In this document: positions 34,101-46,149 of the stretch, in pieces
Layout: each line of letters opens with the position of its first letter
Numbering within the stretch: the stretch's first letter is position 1
From: Cherax quadricarinatus
Lineage: Eukaryota > Arthropoda > Malacostraca > Decapoda > Parastacidae
Direction of reading: 5' to 3'
DNA length: 64,000 bases
NCBI RefSeq assembly: GCF_038502225.1
Contig: NC_091346.1
Location: 9,199,293-9,263,292, forward strand
Program-made: the position numbers and the translations under genes
Notes under the pieces: model-generated
What the model saw: only the letters and a program-made list of their open reading frames with translations
Database searches by the model: none
Told to the model about the DNA's origin: nothing

Positions 34101-37100
34101 CACTCCTACTCCCCCTCCCACAGTCACTCTCACTCCCCCTCCCACAGTCACTCTCACTCCCCCTCCCACAGTCACTCTCACTCCCCCTCCCACAATCACT
34201 CTCACTCCCCCTCCCACAGTCACTCTCACTCCCCCTCCCACAGTCACTCTCACTCTTCCTCCCACAATCACTCTCACTCCCCCTGCCACACTCTCACTCC
34301 CCCTCCCACAGTCACTCTCACTCCCCCTCCCACAATCACTCTCACTCCCCCTCCCACAGTCACTCTCACTCCCCTCCCACAGTCACTCTCACTCCCCCTC
34401 CCACAGTCACTCTCACTCCCCCTCCCACAGTCACTCTCACTCCCCTCCCACAGTCACTTTCACTCCCCCTCCCACAGTCACTCTCTCTCCCCCTCCCACA
34501 GTCACTCTCACTCCCCTCTCACAGTCACTCTCACTCCCCCTCCCACAATCACTCTCACTCCCCCTCCCACAGTCACTCTCACTCCCCTCCCACAGTCACT
34601 TTCACTCCCCCTCCCACAGTCACTCTCACTCCCCCTCCCACAGTCACTCTCACTACCCTCCCACAGTCACTTTCACTCCCCCTCCCACAGTCACTCTCAC
34701 TCCCCCTCTCACAGTCACTCTCACTCCTCCCACAGTCACTCTCACTCCCCCTCCCACAGCCACTCTCACTACCCTCCCACAGTCACTTTCACTCCCGCTC
34801 CCACAGTCACTCTCACTCCCCCTCCCACAGTCACTCTCACTCCTCCTTACACAGTCACTCTCACTCCCCCTCCCACAGTCACTCTCACTCCCCCTCCCAC
34901 AGTCACTCTCACTCCCCCTCCCACAGTCACTCTCACTCCTCCTCACACAGTCACTCTCACTCCCCCTCCCACAGTCACTCTCACTACCCTCCCACAGTCA
35001 CTTTCATTCCCCCTCCCACAGTCACTCTCACTCCCCCTTACACAGTCACTCTCACTCCCCTTCCACAGTCACTCTCACTCCCTCTCCCACGGTCACTCTC
35101 ACTCCCCTCCCACAGTCACTCTCACTCCCCCTCACACAGTCACTCCCACTCCCCCTCCCACAGTCACTCTCCCTCCCCCTCCCACAGTCACTCTCACTCC
35201 CCCTCCCACAGTCACTTTCATTCCCCCTCCCACAGTCACTCTCACTCCCCCTCCCACAGTCACTCTCACTCACCCTCCCACAGTCACTCTCACTCCCCCT
35301 TCCACAGTCACTTTCACTCCCCCTCTCACAGTCACCCTCACTCCCCCTCCCACAGTCACTCTCACTCCCCCTCCCACAGTCACTCTCACTCCCCTCCCAC
35401 AGTCACTCTCACTTCCCCTCCCACAGTCACTTTCATTCCCCCTCCCACAGTCACTCTCACTCCCCCTTCCACAGTCACTCTCACTCCCCTTCCACAGTCA
35501 CTCTCACTCCCCCTCCCACAGTCACTTTCACTCCCCTTCCCACAGTCTCTCTCACTCCTCCCACAGTCACTCTCACTCCCCCTCTCACAGTCACTCTCAC
35601 TCCCCTCCCACAGTCACTTTCACTCCCCTTCCACAGTCACTCTCACTCCCCTCCCACAGTCACTCTCACTCCCCCTCTCACAGTCACTCTCACTCCCTCT
35701 CCCACAGTCACTCTCACTCCCCTCCCACAGTCACTCTCACTCCCCCTCCCACAGTCACTCCCACTCCCCTTCCCACAGTCACTCCCACTCCCCCTCCCAC
35801 AGTCACTCTCACTCCCCCTCCCACAGTCACTCTCACTCCCCCTCCCACTGTCACTCTCACTACCCCTCCCTCAGTCACTCTCACTCCCCCTCCCACAGTC
35901 ACTCTCACTCCCCCTCCCATAGTCACTCTCACTCCCCCTCCCACAGTCACTCTCACTTCCCCTCCCACAGTCACTCTCACTCCCCTCCCACAGTCACTTT
36001 CACTCCCCCTCCCACAGTCACTCTCACTCCCCCTCCCACAGTCACTCTCACTTCCCCTCCCAAAGTCACTCTCACTCCCCCTCCCACAGTCACTCTCACT
36101 CCCCCTCCCACAATCACTCTCACTCCCCCTTCCACAATCACTCTCGCTCCCCCTCCCACAGTCACTCTCACTCCCCCTCCCACAATCACTCTCATTCCCC
36201 CTCCCACAGTCACTCTCACTCCCCCTCCCACAGTCACTCTCACTTCCCCTCCCAAAGTCACTCTCACTCCCCTCCCACAGTCACTTTCACTCCCCCTCCC
36301 ACAGTCACTCTCTCTCCCCCTCCCACAGTCACTCTCACTCCCCCTCCCACAGTCACTCTCACTCCCCCTCCCACAATCACTCTCACTCCCCCTCCCACAG
36401 TCACTCTCACTCCCCCTCCCACAGTCACTCTCACTCCCCCTCCCATAGTCACTCTCACTCCCCCTCCCACAATCACTCTCACTCCCCCTCCCACAGTCAC
36501 TCTCACTCCCCCTCCCACAGTCACTCTCACTCCCCCTCCCACAATCACTCTCACTCCCCCTCCCACACTCTCACTCCCCCTCCCACAGTCACTCTCACTC
36601 CCCCTCCCACAATCACTCTCACTCCCCCTCCCACAGTCACTCTCACTCCCCTCCCACAGTCACTCTCACTCCCCCTCCCACAGTCACTCTCAATCCCCCT
36701 CCCACAGTCACTCTCACTCCCCTCCCTCAGTCACTTTCACTCCCCCTCCCACAGTCACTCTCTCTTCCCCTCCCACAGTCACTCTCACTCCCCTCCACAG
36801 TCAATCTCACTCCCCCTCCCACAATCACTCTCACTCTTCCTCCCACAGTCACTCTCTCTCCCACTCCCACAGTCACTCTCACTGCCCCTCCCACAATCAC
36901 TCTCACTCCCCCTCCCACAGTCACTCTCACTCCCCCTCCCACAGTCACTCTCACTCCCCTCCCACAGTCACTCTCACTCCCCCTCCCACAATCACTCTCA
37001 CTCCCCCTCCCACAGTCACTCTCACTCCCCCTCCCACAACCACTCTCACTCCCCCTCCCACACTCTCACTCCCCCTCCCACAGTCACTCTCACTCCCCCT

Positions 37101-37832
37101 CCCACAATCACTCTCACTCCTCCTCCCACAGTCACTCTCACTCCCCTCCCACAGTCACTCTCACTCCCCGGCCCACAGTCACTCTCACTCCCCCGCCCAC
37201 AGTCACTCTCACTCCCCGTCCCACAGTCACTTTCACTCCCCCTCCCGCAGTCACTCTCACTCCCCCTCTCACAGTCACTCTCACTCCCTCTCCCACAGTC
37301 ACTCTCACTCCCCTCCCACAGTCACTCTCACTCCCCCTCCCACAATCACTCTCATTCCCCCTCCCACAGTCACTCTCACTCCCCTCCACAGTCAATCTCA
37401 CTCCCCCTCCCACAATCACTTTCACTCCCCCTCCCACAGTCACTCTCACTCCCCCTCCCACAGTCACTCTCACTCCCCTTCCCACAGTCACTCTCACTCC
37501 CCCTCCCACAATCACTCTCACTCCCCCTCCCACAGTCACTCTCACTCCCCTCCCACAGTCACTTTCACTCCCCCTCCCACATTCACTCTCTCTCCCCCTC
37601 CCACAGTCACTCTCACTCCCCCCCACAGTCAATCTCACTCCCCCTCCCACACTCACTCTCACTCTACCTCCCACAGTCACTCTCTCTCCCCCTCCCACAG
37701 TCACTCTCACTCCCCCTCCCACAGTCACTCTCACTCCCCCTCCCACAATCACTCTCACTCCCCCTCCCACAGTCACTCTCACTCCCCTCCCACAGTCACT
37801 CTCACTCCCCCTCCCACAGTCACTCTCACTAG
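31112..37832. repeat. 24-bp satellite, about 280 units
   Basis: The unit is TCACTCCCCCTCCCACAGTCACTC, with 22/23-bp variants (one to three C removed) and a TTTCACT variant. It is extremely C-rich on the plus strand and G-rich on the minus strand. Larger blocks recur, for example TACCCTCCCACAGTCACTTTCATTCC near 31791, 32071, 33021 and 34986, showing repeated block duplication. Minus-strand frames with VRVTVGGG octads come from the period. Confidence 0.97.
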
Positions 37833-37869
37833 ACCACAAGATCACAACTTTTCAATGGAAATTTTTCCA

Positions 37870-37975
37870 CGCCATCCTTTCCTTCCCTCCCATCCTTTCC
37901 TTCCCTCCCATCCTTTCATTCCCTCCCATCCTTTACTTCCCTCCCATCCTTTCCCTCCCGCCCATCCCTTCCTTC
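37870..37975. repeat. 18-bp CATCCTTTCCTTCCCTCC tandem
   Basis: About six units, pyrimidine-only on the plus strand, linking the 24-bp satellite to a pyrimidine-rich arm. Confidence 0.85.
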
Positions 37976-39060
37976 CTCTCACCTTTTCCTACTCTCCTAC
38001 TCTCTCCTTCTCTCTCTCATTCACTCTTACTTCTCCTTCTCCATCACTGCTTACTCTACCACCTCTCCTTTCCTGCACTTCTACTCTCCCGCCACCTCCT
38101 ACTTTCCCCATCTGTCCCTAGCTCTCTTTCTATGCTTCCTCCACTAATCACTTTCTTCTTCTTTTCCACCGTCAGTTTCTCTCCTTTATCTCACCCTTTC
38201 CTTTCTCACCGTCTCCTTCTCTCCCATTACTCTCCCACCTACCCTCACTTTCTCATAGTTTTCTTGTTCTTTTTTCCTCTCCTCCTCTCCCTTTTATAAT
38301 TTCCCACTTTCTCCTACACTTCCCGCTTCTCCTACTCTACATCCCTCTCTTACTAACTCTCCCACTCTTACTTTCTTTTATTTTAACCCTCTCCAGCTCT
38401 TGCACTCTGCCCTACTCTCCGCCCATTCCATCTCCCCCATCCTCTCCTACTCTTTAGCTATCACCTCTCTCGTTATCTCTCGTTATCTCCTCTCTCCCTC
38501 TTCTGCTTCCCTAGACGCTGACTTTTTACTTTTACTTAAAGATCTCTATTTCTCTATCTCTAACTTTTCCACTTTCGCCCTTTCCTTCTCTCCCTTACCT
38601 TCCTGTTCCCTCACTCACAACCTTCTCTGCCTCTTCCACTTACCAAGGAAAAGCAAATGTTGTTGGTCGTAATCATCACTGTTTAAACAAGACTTAAATT
38701 AATCAGGGAATATTACACGTAATGTCTGGTAATCCGGTGGAGCTTCTGGGCTGCAACAGCTGAGGCCGGATGTACGGTTGGTCGGTCACAGTACACACGA
38801 TCGGATGCAAGAAAGATAATGCCCATTACGGAAACGCGATCAGAATCCAGAAATGCAGTTCAGATACCTGATGTGTTCTTGGATATAAAATTAAGTAGTT
38901 CACACATCTAAGATTCGATTAGACTGTTAATATGGGATTAGACACCGTATAAGTGGTAGGACACAGGATACACTTTTAAATGGTAAACTCATGATATTTG
39001 TAGGATTCTCAAATGTAAACCGGATACACGGTAACACGTCGAATATGGAAATAATCATAG
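37976..39060 (-). repeat. Dispersed repeat, copy 2 (inverted relative to 6 kb)
   Basis: The reverse complement of 38630-39040 aligns by eye with 6150-6660, and the pyrimidine-rich 37976-38630 corresponds to the purine-rich 6660-6990. The landmarks are kept with scattered differences (AGCTGAGGCCGGATGTAC; AATATTACACGTAATGTCTGGTAATCC). Like copy 1, its low-complexity arm borders a minisatellite. Coding is absent. Confidence 0.7.
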
Positions 39061-39320
39061 ACTAAATAATCAAACACTTAATTCACAATGTGGAAGGTAA
39101 ACACACGAGTTATCACTAGGTAAACGATGTGAATAATTTTTATCGGGATGAGGGAGTTACTCCCTAAATTTCCATCGTTCTTTTGATGTACCTTCCTGCT
39201 AGAGCTATCTGTGGCTTCCAGAGTCTTCAACGATTCCTGGTTCACAGTATTTACTCTTTTTATATACTTTGGGATTTTTACCTGTGGGTTCAGGAAAGCT
39301 TCGTCTTTCACTTCTTTCCA

Positions 39321-39420
39321 TAAGTTGCTCCAGTCCTGGTAAGTTGCTCCAGTCCTGGTAAGTTGCTCCAGTCCTGGTAAGTTGCTCCAGTTCTGGTAAG
39401 TTGCTCCAGTCCTGGTAAGT
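39321..39420. repeat. 19-bp tandem repeat, five units
   Basis: The unit is AAGTTGCTCCAGTCCTGGT, nearly perfect (one C/T change in the fourth). Confidence 0.95.
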
Positions 39421-39984
39421 ACCGCAGTGGAGGGAAGGAATACCTGTCTAATTTTTCCCTCTTCCACAGTAAAGGGGAAGACAGGTAGAATGAGGAGATT
39501 GACGGGAAGGGAGAAGTTAGAAGCAGAAGAAGAAAGAGAAGCGAGAGGGGTAAGGAGAAAGGGGGGATATGAAAAAAGGAAAGTTTCCAATCATTTTAAC
39601 ATTTTATTGAAGCTTAACTTTCTTATGCTGTTATAGCTTTAAGCTTTTCTGATTCATTATATCACTGGTCAACACTTATTTTCTGGCCAATGATAACACA
39701 GCGATTTTAGGGTATGTTTGTGGTGTTGATTCCGAATATATCATCGGTTTTGCTTGACTGGTTCTAGTTTCTGATAAATTTTGTATCCTATAGAAAAATA
39801 AGAGGTGTGAAAATTATTTTAATTTGGCGGGGCTAACTTATAAACCGCATTGAATTATTTTTTAGATCATGCAAAAGTCAAATCATGTAATTCATTTTAG
39901 CACTTTATTCTATATAATAACAGATCAACATAGTAAGATAATTCAGATTCCACTAATTACTGCGTATGAACACACTACGATTTC

Positions 39985-42000
39985 CTTCTATGTTGGTAAT
40001 CAGTACAGTTGAAGGCTCCAGCAATCGTTTGCCATCATGTGTGTCTTCCATCTATCTTGATACCTTTCCTCCATCACTTTTATATCTCACTGACCTCACC
40101 AAGATTATGTGGCAATTTGTCTAGGTAGCTATGGGTAAAGTGTACCCTTATGCTCACATTAGTACCTAAATTCTTAAAGAATGTCAGCATGTTTTGTACC
40201 AGTTCATTATAATTGTCAGCTTTGTGATTACCCAAGTTCTTGACAACTGACAAGAATTTCAGAATTTCAACACCAGTCATACATTTGTGAAATTAAAATC
40301 CTTGATAAGGTTTCGAATTTGATGACCAACAAAGATTCCAGTTTTACCATGCATAGTCCAGAGAATGATCTACAAAAGTATTTGCAGTAATGGCCATTTT
40401 TGTACAAGGCCTTAACAAATTGCTTCATTAACCCTAACTTAATATGGAGTGGTGGTAGAATAATGTTATCCCTGTCAACCAATGGCTGCACCTACAGTCA
40501 TGTTTTCTCTTGAAGGCCATATCATTTTTGTTCAATAATTTGCCTTCGTTCTACTGTCCTGCTGTGGCATGCAAAGAGTACGTAACCTTTATTCGGCGCA
40601 TGTATACACCCTCATTTACAGGCTATCTTCCCCAGCCAGCAAACCAGGTGACTGAGGGTTGACGATGGGGCCCCGTCGTTCAACCAGTACCCAGGTTCCA
40701 GCCAATAAGAAGATGGTTTTGGCAATCGCAGAGGTTATGTGGGTACCACTCTCCTGTCTGGCCTTGTCATTCCCATTCTAGAGCTGGTTGTAGCACGGTC
40801 TGCTCTCTAGTGGCTTCTATTCTCCCTTGCTTACCGTGGAGTGCACTAATATCTATCGCTGTACATAGTGTACATATTTCTGTTCTAAATTGGTGAAGGA
40901 TAATATAAGTCAAAAGTTTTCTGTGTTTATTTTGCTCCCTTTACACCCAGGATAACAGGCCATTTGAAATCTTGGGTTGTAATACCTACAAACAGATGAA
41001 ACAAGGCTAGTTTGTATATCCACTCTGTTCCCCAAGCAAGAAATTTACAATCTACGGATCATCACAAACATCTTGTGTTCATTATAGCTAAGTTTCTGCA
41101 AAAACATTTTGATATTTTCGTTTTCTTCAAGTTTTGTTGAGTGAACAATTGGAAGAGAGGCACATTGGTTACCATTATTCAATAAGACGCATTTCGAGCT
41201 TTTAATGGAGCTTTCTTTAAACAGCTGTCAGTTTTATGGTCGATATTTAAATCCATTTGAAGTCCAAGGATGTTATTGCAAAATGCAAGTTTTTTATCTT
41301 GGCTGAAATGAGGAAGGAGTTCAACCTTTCTGGTCCGATAAGCTGTTGCTTTAACTTCTTGTTGTACACAGATCTTTTCTTTTAGTTAGAATGCTAAAAG
41401 TTCAGATGCTTGCTTTGAGAGACTGAGGTCGCGTATCAGATCATTGAGTTCTTCTTGGGAGAACTGCTGGGCTGTTGAAATGTTTACTCCATATTTACTT
41501 CCACTGTTATCACCTGTGTTACATCCTAAACCCTGAGTTTCTTCAATATTTGACAAGGGAAGGTCAGGCAGAGTTGTAAACACTGGTGTGGTAACGTCTT
41601 CACTGTGTGGCACAAGTCTCCTTGCTCACTCCAGATCAAGATATTCCCACTTGACTTTCTTATACTGACTGGAACCATTCACATTCATAATACAGAAATA
41701 ACAATCGTTGTGGAGGTTTTCAACTCTCCACACCACAGGAACGCCGAAGTTCAAATTTTTCCTTTGTCTATTTTTCTACTTTCGTAAGCATTCTTCACGG
41801 GTTTTGAAAACCATATGGGAGCACAAGACTTTTCTTGTTCTCCAACCGCCACTCCAAAATAAACAAGATTGTTTTACGAAATCTATGATTTTTTCGTTGT
41901 TTTTGCAAAGAATATTCGCACAAATGTTGCAAAATGCCTTGGGATTGTTTAAGTAGGCTCGTCGTGAAGAACTCATGGTTATCTTGAAAATATAACCCAA
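39985..42000 (-). pseudogene. Broken gene of an uncharacterised multi-copy arthropod family
   Basis: Open pieces in order on the minus strand: 42000-41776 (SSRRAYLNNPKAFCNICANI, a CxxC zinc-binding-like start); an out-of-frame stretch at about 41770-41614 (FGVPVVWR, then a CYFC knuckle); 41613-41386 (MPHSEDVTTPVF, FSQEELNDLIRDLSLSKQAS); a damaged middle (41385-40965); 40580-40267 (VDRDNIILPPLHIKLGLMKQ); 40280-40080 (NMLTFFKNLGTNVSIRVHF); and an end near 40075-39985 with the VMEERYQDRW segment. I recall proteins of this shape in high copy in arthropod genomes, annotated as uncharacterised; no function or catalytic motif can be named. Several frameshifts plus an insertion kill it. Its place between inverted repeats suggests a transposon product. 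Confidence 0.7.
40562..40963. mobile_element. About 400-bp insertion, possibly a solo LTR
   Basis: The segment starts TGTGGCATGC and ends GGATAACA, and it separates coding that belongs together on either side. TGT...ACA ends suit an LTR. On the minus strand an AATAAA lies near 40590. No matching target duplication was found and about five codons of the host gene appear to be missing, so the class is uncertain. Confidence 0.4.
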
Positions 42001-42054
42001 TATTGTTACAGTATTGTAATGTGGTCGTTATTGATACTACTTTCGTTAAATATT

Positions 42055-42105
42055 ATGACTAAGTTATGGCTAAGTTATGACTAAGTTATGGCTAAGTTTC
42101 CTGTT
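42055..42105. repeat. Short ATGACTAAGTT/ATGGCTAAGTT tandem
   Basis: Four units of 11 bp within the right arm region of the transposon-like element. Confidence 0.8.
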
Positions 42106-42249
42106 GAGGGTAGGTATGCAATATCTCACAAACTAGAGCCAATCTGAGAAAAATACTGCCATTTTCGAATTCAGCAACCCCAAATATACCCTAAATACCT
42201 TCAATTATTTTTGACAACGAATTTTTTTCTTGACTAGTGTTATTAGTTA

Positions 42250-42735
42250 TTACCCAGCGTTAACTAAGTTGAATGTTGATCATAAAAAGTTGAATAACTT
42301 GGAATGTGATGTCTCTTTTAAACTATATGATAATGTATAACTATTACAGAGAGAAAAATATTCATGCATTTCTGACATGTTCCCAAATTGGAATCGTTGT
42401 CAGCATCGCTAGAACATTTTACAGGTGTTAATGGGTAATCTATATTTTCGATTTCATGCATTTTTACAAAGAAAATACAACGTTTATTTACAAAACTTAT
42501 TTCAAAATGCAAGATTATTATTTTTTATCTTAATAAAGAGAACAAAATATATTTTCTATATTCACAAATAAGGCAATGAATAACAATTTCTCCTCTGATA
42601 AAGACTGAAAAAATATAAACCCAAATAGGAAAAAAACTAACTAAACCACGACATCCCATGTCACCATTAAGAACATCCGCCACACTGACGTCACACCTGG
42701 TGCAGCCTAATCTTATTTTACCCACAATATGCCTT
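42250..42735. other. Unassigned AT-rich sequence
   Basis: Two short minus-strand frames (64 and 66 codons) without recognisable domains. Nothing else is seen. Confidence 0.4.
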
Positions 42736-42743
42736 CCATCTGA

Positions 42744-43650
42744 GAAAGGTTCTAATCATAAAAGGTTCTAATCATAAATGGTTCTAATCATAAAAGGTTA
42801 TATATCATAAAAGGTTCTAATCATAAAAGGTTCTATATCATAAAAGGTTCTATATCATAAAAGGTTCTATATCATAAAAGGTTCTATATCATAAAAGGTT
42901 CTATATCATAAAAGGTTCTATATCATAAAAGGTTCTATATCATAACAGTTTCTAATCATAAAGGTTCTGATCATAAAAGGTTCTAATCATAAAAGGTTCT
43001 ATATCATAAAAGGTTCTATATCATAACAGTTTCTAATCATAAAGGTTCTAATCATAAAAGGTTCTAATCATAAATGGTTCTAATCATAAAAGGTTATATA
43101 TCATAAAAGGTTCTATATCATAAAAGGTTCTATATCATAAAAGGTTCTATATCATAAAAGGTTCTATATCATAACAGTTTCTAATCATAAAGATTCTGAT
43201 CATAAAAGGTTCTAATCATAAAAGGTTCTATATCATAAAAGGTTCTATATCATGAAAGGTTCTATATCATAAAAGGTTCTAATCATAAAAGATTCTGATC
43301 ATAAAAGGTTCTGATCATAAAAGGTTCTAATCATAAAAGGGTCTAATCATAAAAGGTTCTATATCATAAAAGGTTCTATATCATGAAAGGTTCTAATCAT
43401 AAAAGGTTCTATATCATAAAAGGTTCTAATCATAAAAGGTTCTATATCATAAAAGGTTCTAATCATAAAAAGCTCTAATCATAAAAGGTTCTAATCATAA
43501 AAGGTTCTAATCATAAAAGGTTCTAATCATAAAAGGTTCTAATCATAAAAGGTTCTAATCATAAAAGGTTCTATATCATAAAAGGTTCTATATCATAAAA
43601 GGTTCTATATCATAAAAGGTTCTATATCATAAAAGGTTCTATATCATAAA
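42744..43650. repeat. Mixed 16/17-bp satellite, about 55 units
   Basis: Two unit types are interspersed: CTAATCATAAAAGGTT (16) and CTATATCATAAAAGGTT (17), with CTGATCAT and AACAGTTT variants. Long blocks recur (42951-43060 resembles 43170-43260). Confidence 0.96.
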
Positions 43651-44440
43651 CATTACCAGGGAGTACAGATGGGCCTCCTTGTTGTTGTTCTCAATCACAG
43701 TAATGTTTTTCCAAAGTTCGATGTTTCTCTTCTCAGTTGTCACCGAGCAACATTAGAAGCCAATGTGACATGGAAGGATTCTAACATCTGACAATTATGT
43801 CTAATCATATCAAGAAAAGTCATTTGTATTTATTGGATATGACTGAGTCAATTTTTGAACAGAATTGAGTAAATATCGTTTGAGAGGTAAACTAGTATCT
43901 GTTCATTATTTTTGAAGTGATCGGTATCCGTAATGGTATACACTAATGAACAATAATTCTAAATATTTTCATATATATTCAATCCCTACTTGGAATACCT
44001 GGCAGTTTTTATTTCGTAAAGCATATACGTTTGTTCAACTTGTGACAGCGTGAATTTTTACCCTTTAAAGAATGCAAACATTTCAAGAATATCTTTTCTG
44101 CAGTGTTCTTCACCAGATTTATACAAGGAATATGAACACGAAGGGAAAGCTTTTTTTATTCTTTATCAATCGTTGAACTTGAACTTCTTTGGGGACGTTA
44201 ATGCATGCAACTTTATGTTCAGTATTTTCTTGCACCTCACTTTCTACATCAACTTCTGGTAAATAGTTCTTATCGAGAGTATCAGTATCACTCATTTTGG
44301 CACTATCATTAGCTTCGTGAATATTACAAGAAGGAACGAGAACACTATCGACTTCATCACTTTTCTTGGCAGATTCATTAGCAACCATCACAAAATCTGG
44401 ATCGAGTTACCGAGCCCGTCGCAAGAAATATATATGCCAC
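43651..44440 (-). other. Unassigned; possible gene remnant
   Basis: The minus strand holds a 90-codon acidic/Ser-rich frame (44391-44119; ANESAKKSDEVDSVLVPSCN). After a stop come short protein-like stretches (HCRKDILEMFAFFKG; RHNCQMLESFHVTLASNVAR near 43800). Composition suggests an old coding remnant but I do not recognise a family. It may equally be chance. Confidence 0.3.
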
Positions 44441-44521
44441 ACTAGTTCTCACTAGACTGGCTTTTACTGCAGCCTGTCATATACATGTTCACACCAGAGA
44501 ACGATAAAATATTCCTTATAG

Positions 44522-44522
<1 letters not shown>

Positions 44523-44571
<49 letters not shown>
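44523..44571. repeat. (CA)n microsatellite
   Basis: About 24 CA dinucleotides. Confidence 0.97.
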
Positions 44572-44574
<3 letters not shown>

Positions 44575-44925
44575 AGGACAGGAGGGATAGGGGAGACATG
44601 ATAACGACATACAAAATACTGCGTGGAATAGACTAGGTGGACAGAGACAAGATGTTCCAGAGAGGGGACACAGAAACAAGGGGTCACTCTTGGAAGTTGA
44701 AGACACAGATGAGCCACAGGGATGTTAGGAAGTATTTCTTCAGTCATAGAGTTGTCAGGAACTGGAACAGTTTGGCGAGTGATGTAGTGGAGGCAGGAAC
44801 CATACATAGCTTTAAGACGAGGCATGATAAAGCTCATGGAGTAGGGAGAGAACCTAGTAGCACTCAGTGAAGAGGCGGGGCCAGGAGCTGAGTCTCGACC
44901 CCTGCAACTACAATTAGGTGAGTCA
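44572..44925 (+). mobile_element. LINE ORF2 C-terminal/3' end fragment
   Basis: The 77-codon frame 44637-44870 (DRDKMFQRGDTETRGHSWKL, then KYFFSHRVVRNWNSLASDVV) has the VV.WN.L pattern found at the C-terminus of Jockey/CR1-group ORF2 proteins. Upstream, GGGGAGACATGATAACGACATACAAAATACTGCG is the preceding GDMI..YKIL segment in another frame. It ends in CCCCTGCAACTACAATTAGGTGAGT, a decapod LINE 3' end that I recognise from memory. Confidence 0.7.
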
Positions 44926-44927
44926 CC

Positions 44928-45055
44928 TGGAGTTTACCTGGAGAGAGTTCCGGGGGTCAACGCCCCCGCGGCTCGGTCTGTGACCAGGCCACATGATGGA
45001 TCAGAGCCTGATCAACCAGGCTGTTACTGCTGGTTGCACGCATCCCAAGGAAAGG
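44928..45055 (-). mobile_element. LINE 3'-end fragment (CCGCGGGGGCG type), inverted copy
   Basis: The reverse complement of this segment matches 47450-47605: CCTGGTTGATCAGGC, AGGCCTGGTCACAGACCG, GCGGGGGCGTTGACCCCCGG and CTCCAGGTAAACTCCAGGT. It is only the 3' untranslated end of the element. Confidence 0.7.
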
Positions 45056-45059
45056 CTTC

Positions 45060-45850
45060 CATCAGAAGAAGAAAATGAAACATGGGCTTCAAGAGATCAG
45101 AATTCTTGTTCCAAGCGAATCTGAGAATGAGGAAAAAAGGCGTGAAACTATTCAAAGGATGAATCTCCTCCCTTCAAGCTAAATCCACTTAAGAGGTCTT
45201 ATCTTCCTTCATTCCCTCTCCATCTGCAGGTAAACAGAAATCACTACCTGACGAACTCTAATTTTTTTAAAGTAAAAGCTCTTGGCCTGCTGGAGATTCT
45301 CCTCAAAAGATGCGTCCTCTGAAAAACTGAGTACGAAAAATGACGGATTGTACAACCGCTTCAGCACCACCAGAGAGTATTTAGCATAGAATTTTGTATA
45401 CTCTGAGTGGCACGCAGCTAAGAGGACCACCAATCTTCCACTAACCTCTCCTGATAAAGTGGAACATAGAAAACTGAGAGTTCCTTGTATACATGAATCT
45501 CCTTGGGATGCAATATGTGAAAATAAATGTAACTCGTGTAAGTTGTAAAATCTGATGTAAATGAAGAAAAATATTTAATACATACTATGACGTAATTATT
45601 ATTTTTTGATGAAGAAAATGTAATTGAAAAACCTGTAAGAGTAATTGAAACTGTCATTACAGTTGACTTTGAATCATATAATTACACCAGTCATGATGAC
45701 AAACAACAAAATTACGCTCAACATTGTACAAACTTTCCATAAGTTCGGGAATAAAGCAAAAAAAATATTTATCACACCACAAAAATAAATAATTCACTTT
45801 GAGACAGACGAGAGGAAATTCTTAGGAATACACTTGAACTTGAAGATAAG
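45060..45850. other. Unassigned sequence
   Basis: Frames of 74 and 79 codons on the minus strand overlap and show no domain. No repeats were recognised. Confidence 0.35.
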
Positions 45851-45852
45851 TG

Positions 45853-46145
45853 ATTACATATATAAGTGCCGCATTACATCAGACACATATATAAGTGCCA
45901 TAGCATTACAATAAACACATTTATAAGTGCCGCATTACATCAGACACATATATAAGTGCCATAGCATTACAATAAACACATTTATAAGTGCCGCATTACA
46001 TCAGACACATATATAAGTGCCATAGCATTACAATAAACACATTTATAAGTGCCACATTACATCAGACACATATATAAGTGCCATAGCATTACAATAAACA
46101 CATTTATAAGTGCCACATTACATCAGACGCATATATAAGTGCCAC
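45853..46145. repeat. 61-bp satellite, about five units
   Basis: The unit is made of two related halves: ACACATATATAAGTGCCATA(GCATTACAATA) and AACACATTTATAAGTGCC(GCATTACATCAG). It is a higher-order pair of a 30/31-bp repeat. Confidence 0.95.
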
Positions 46146-46149
46146 AATA

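Larger units (their letters stand above)
39661..42243 (-). mobile_element. Inverted-repeat DNA transposon-like element
   Basis: The left edge (39664-39785) and the reverse complement of the right edge (42115-42243) align over about 120 bp: CACTGGTCAA against CACTAGTCAA, then TTTAGGGTATGTTTGTGGTG against TTTAGGGTATATTTGGGGTT, then TGGTTCTAGTTTCTGA against TGGCTCTAGTTTGTGA. Between them lies one broken gene reading inward from the right end. This is the layout of a cut-and-paste transposon. The exact ends and the target duplication are unresolved (TTAT-like bases occur on both sides). A foreign piece of about 400 bp interrupts it at about 40560-40963. Confidence 0.6.
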
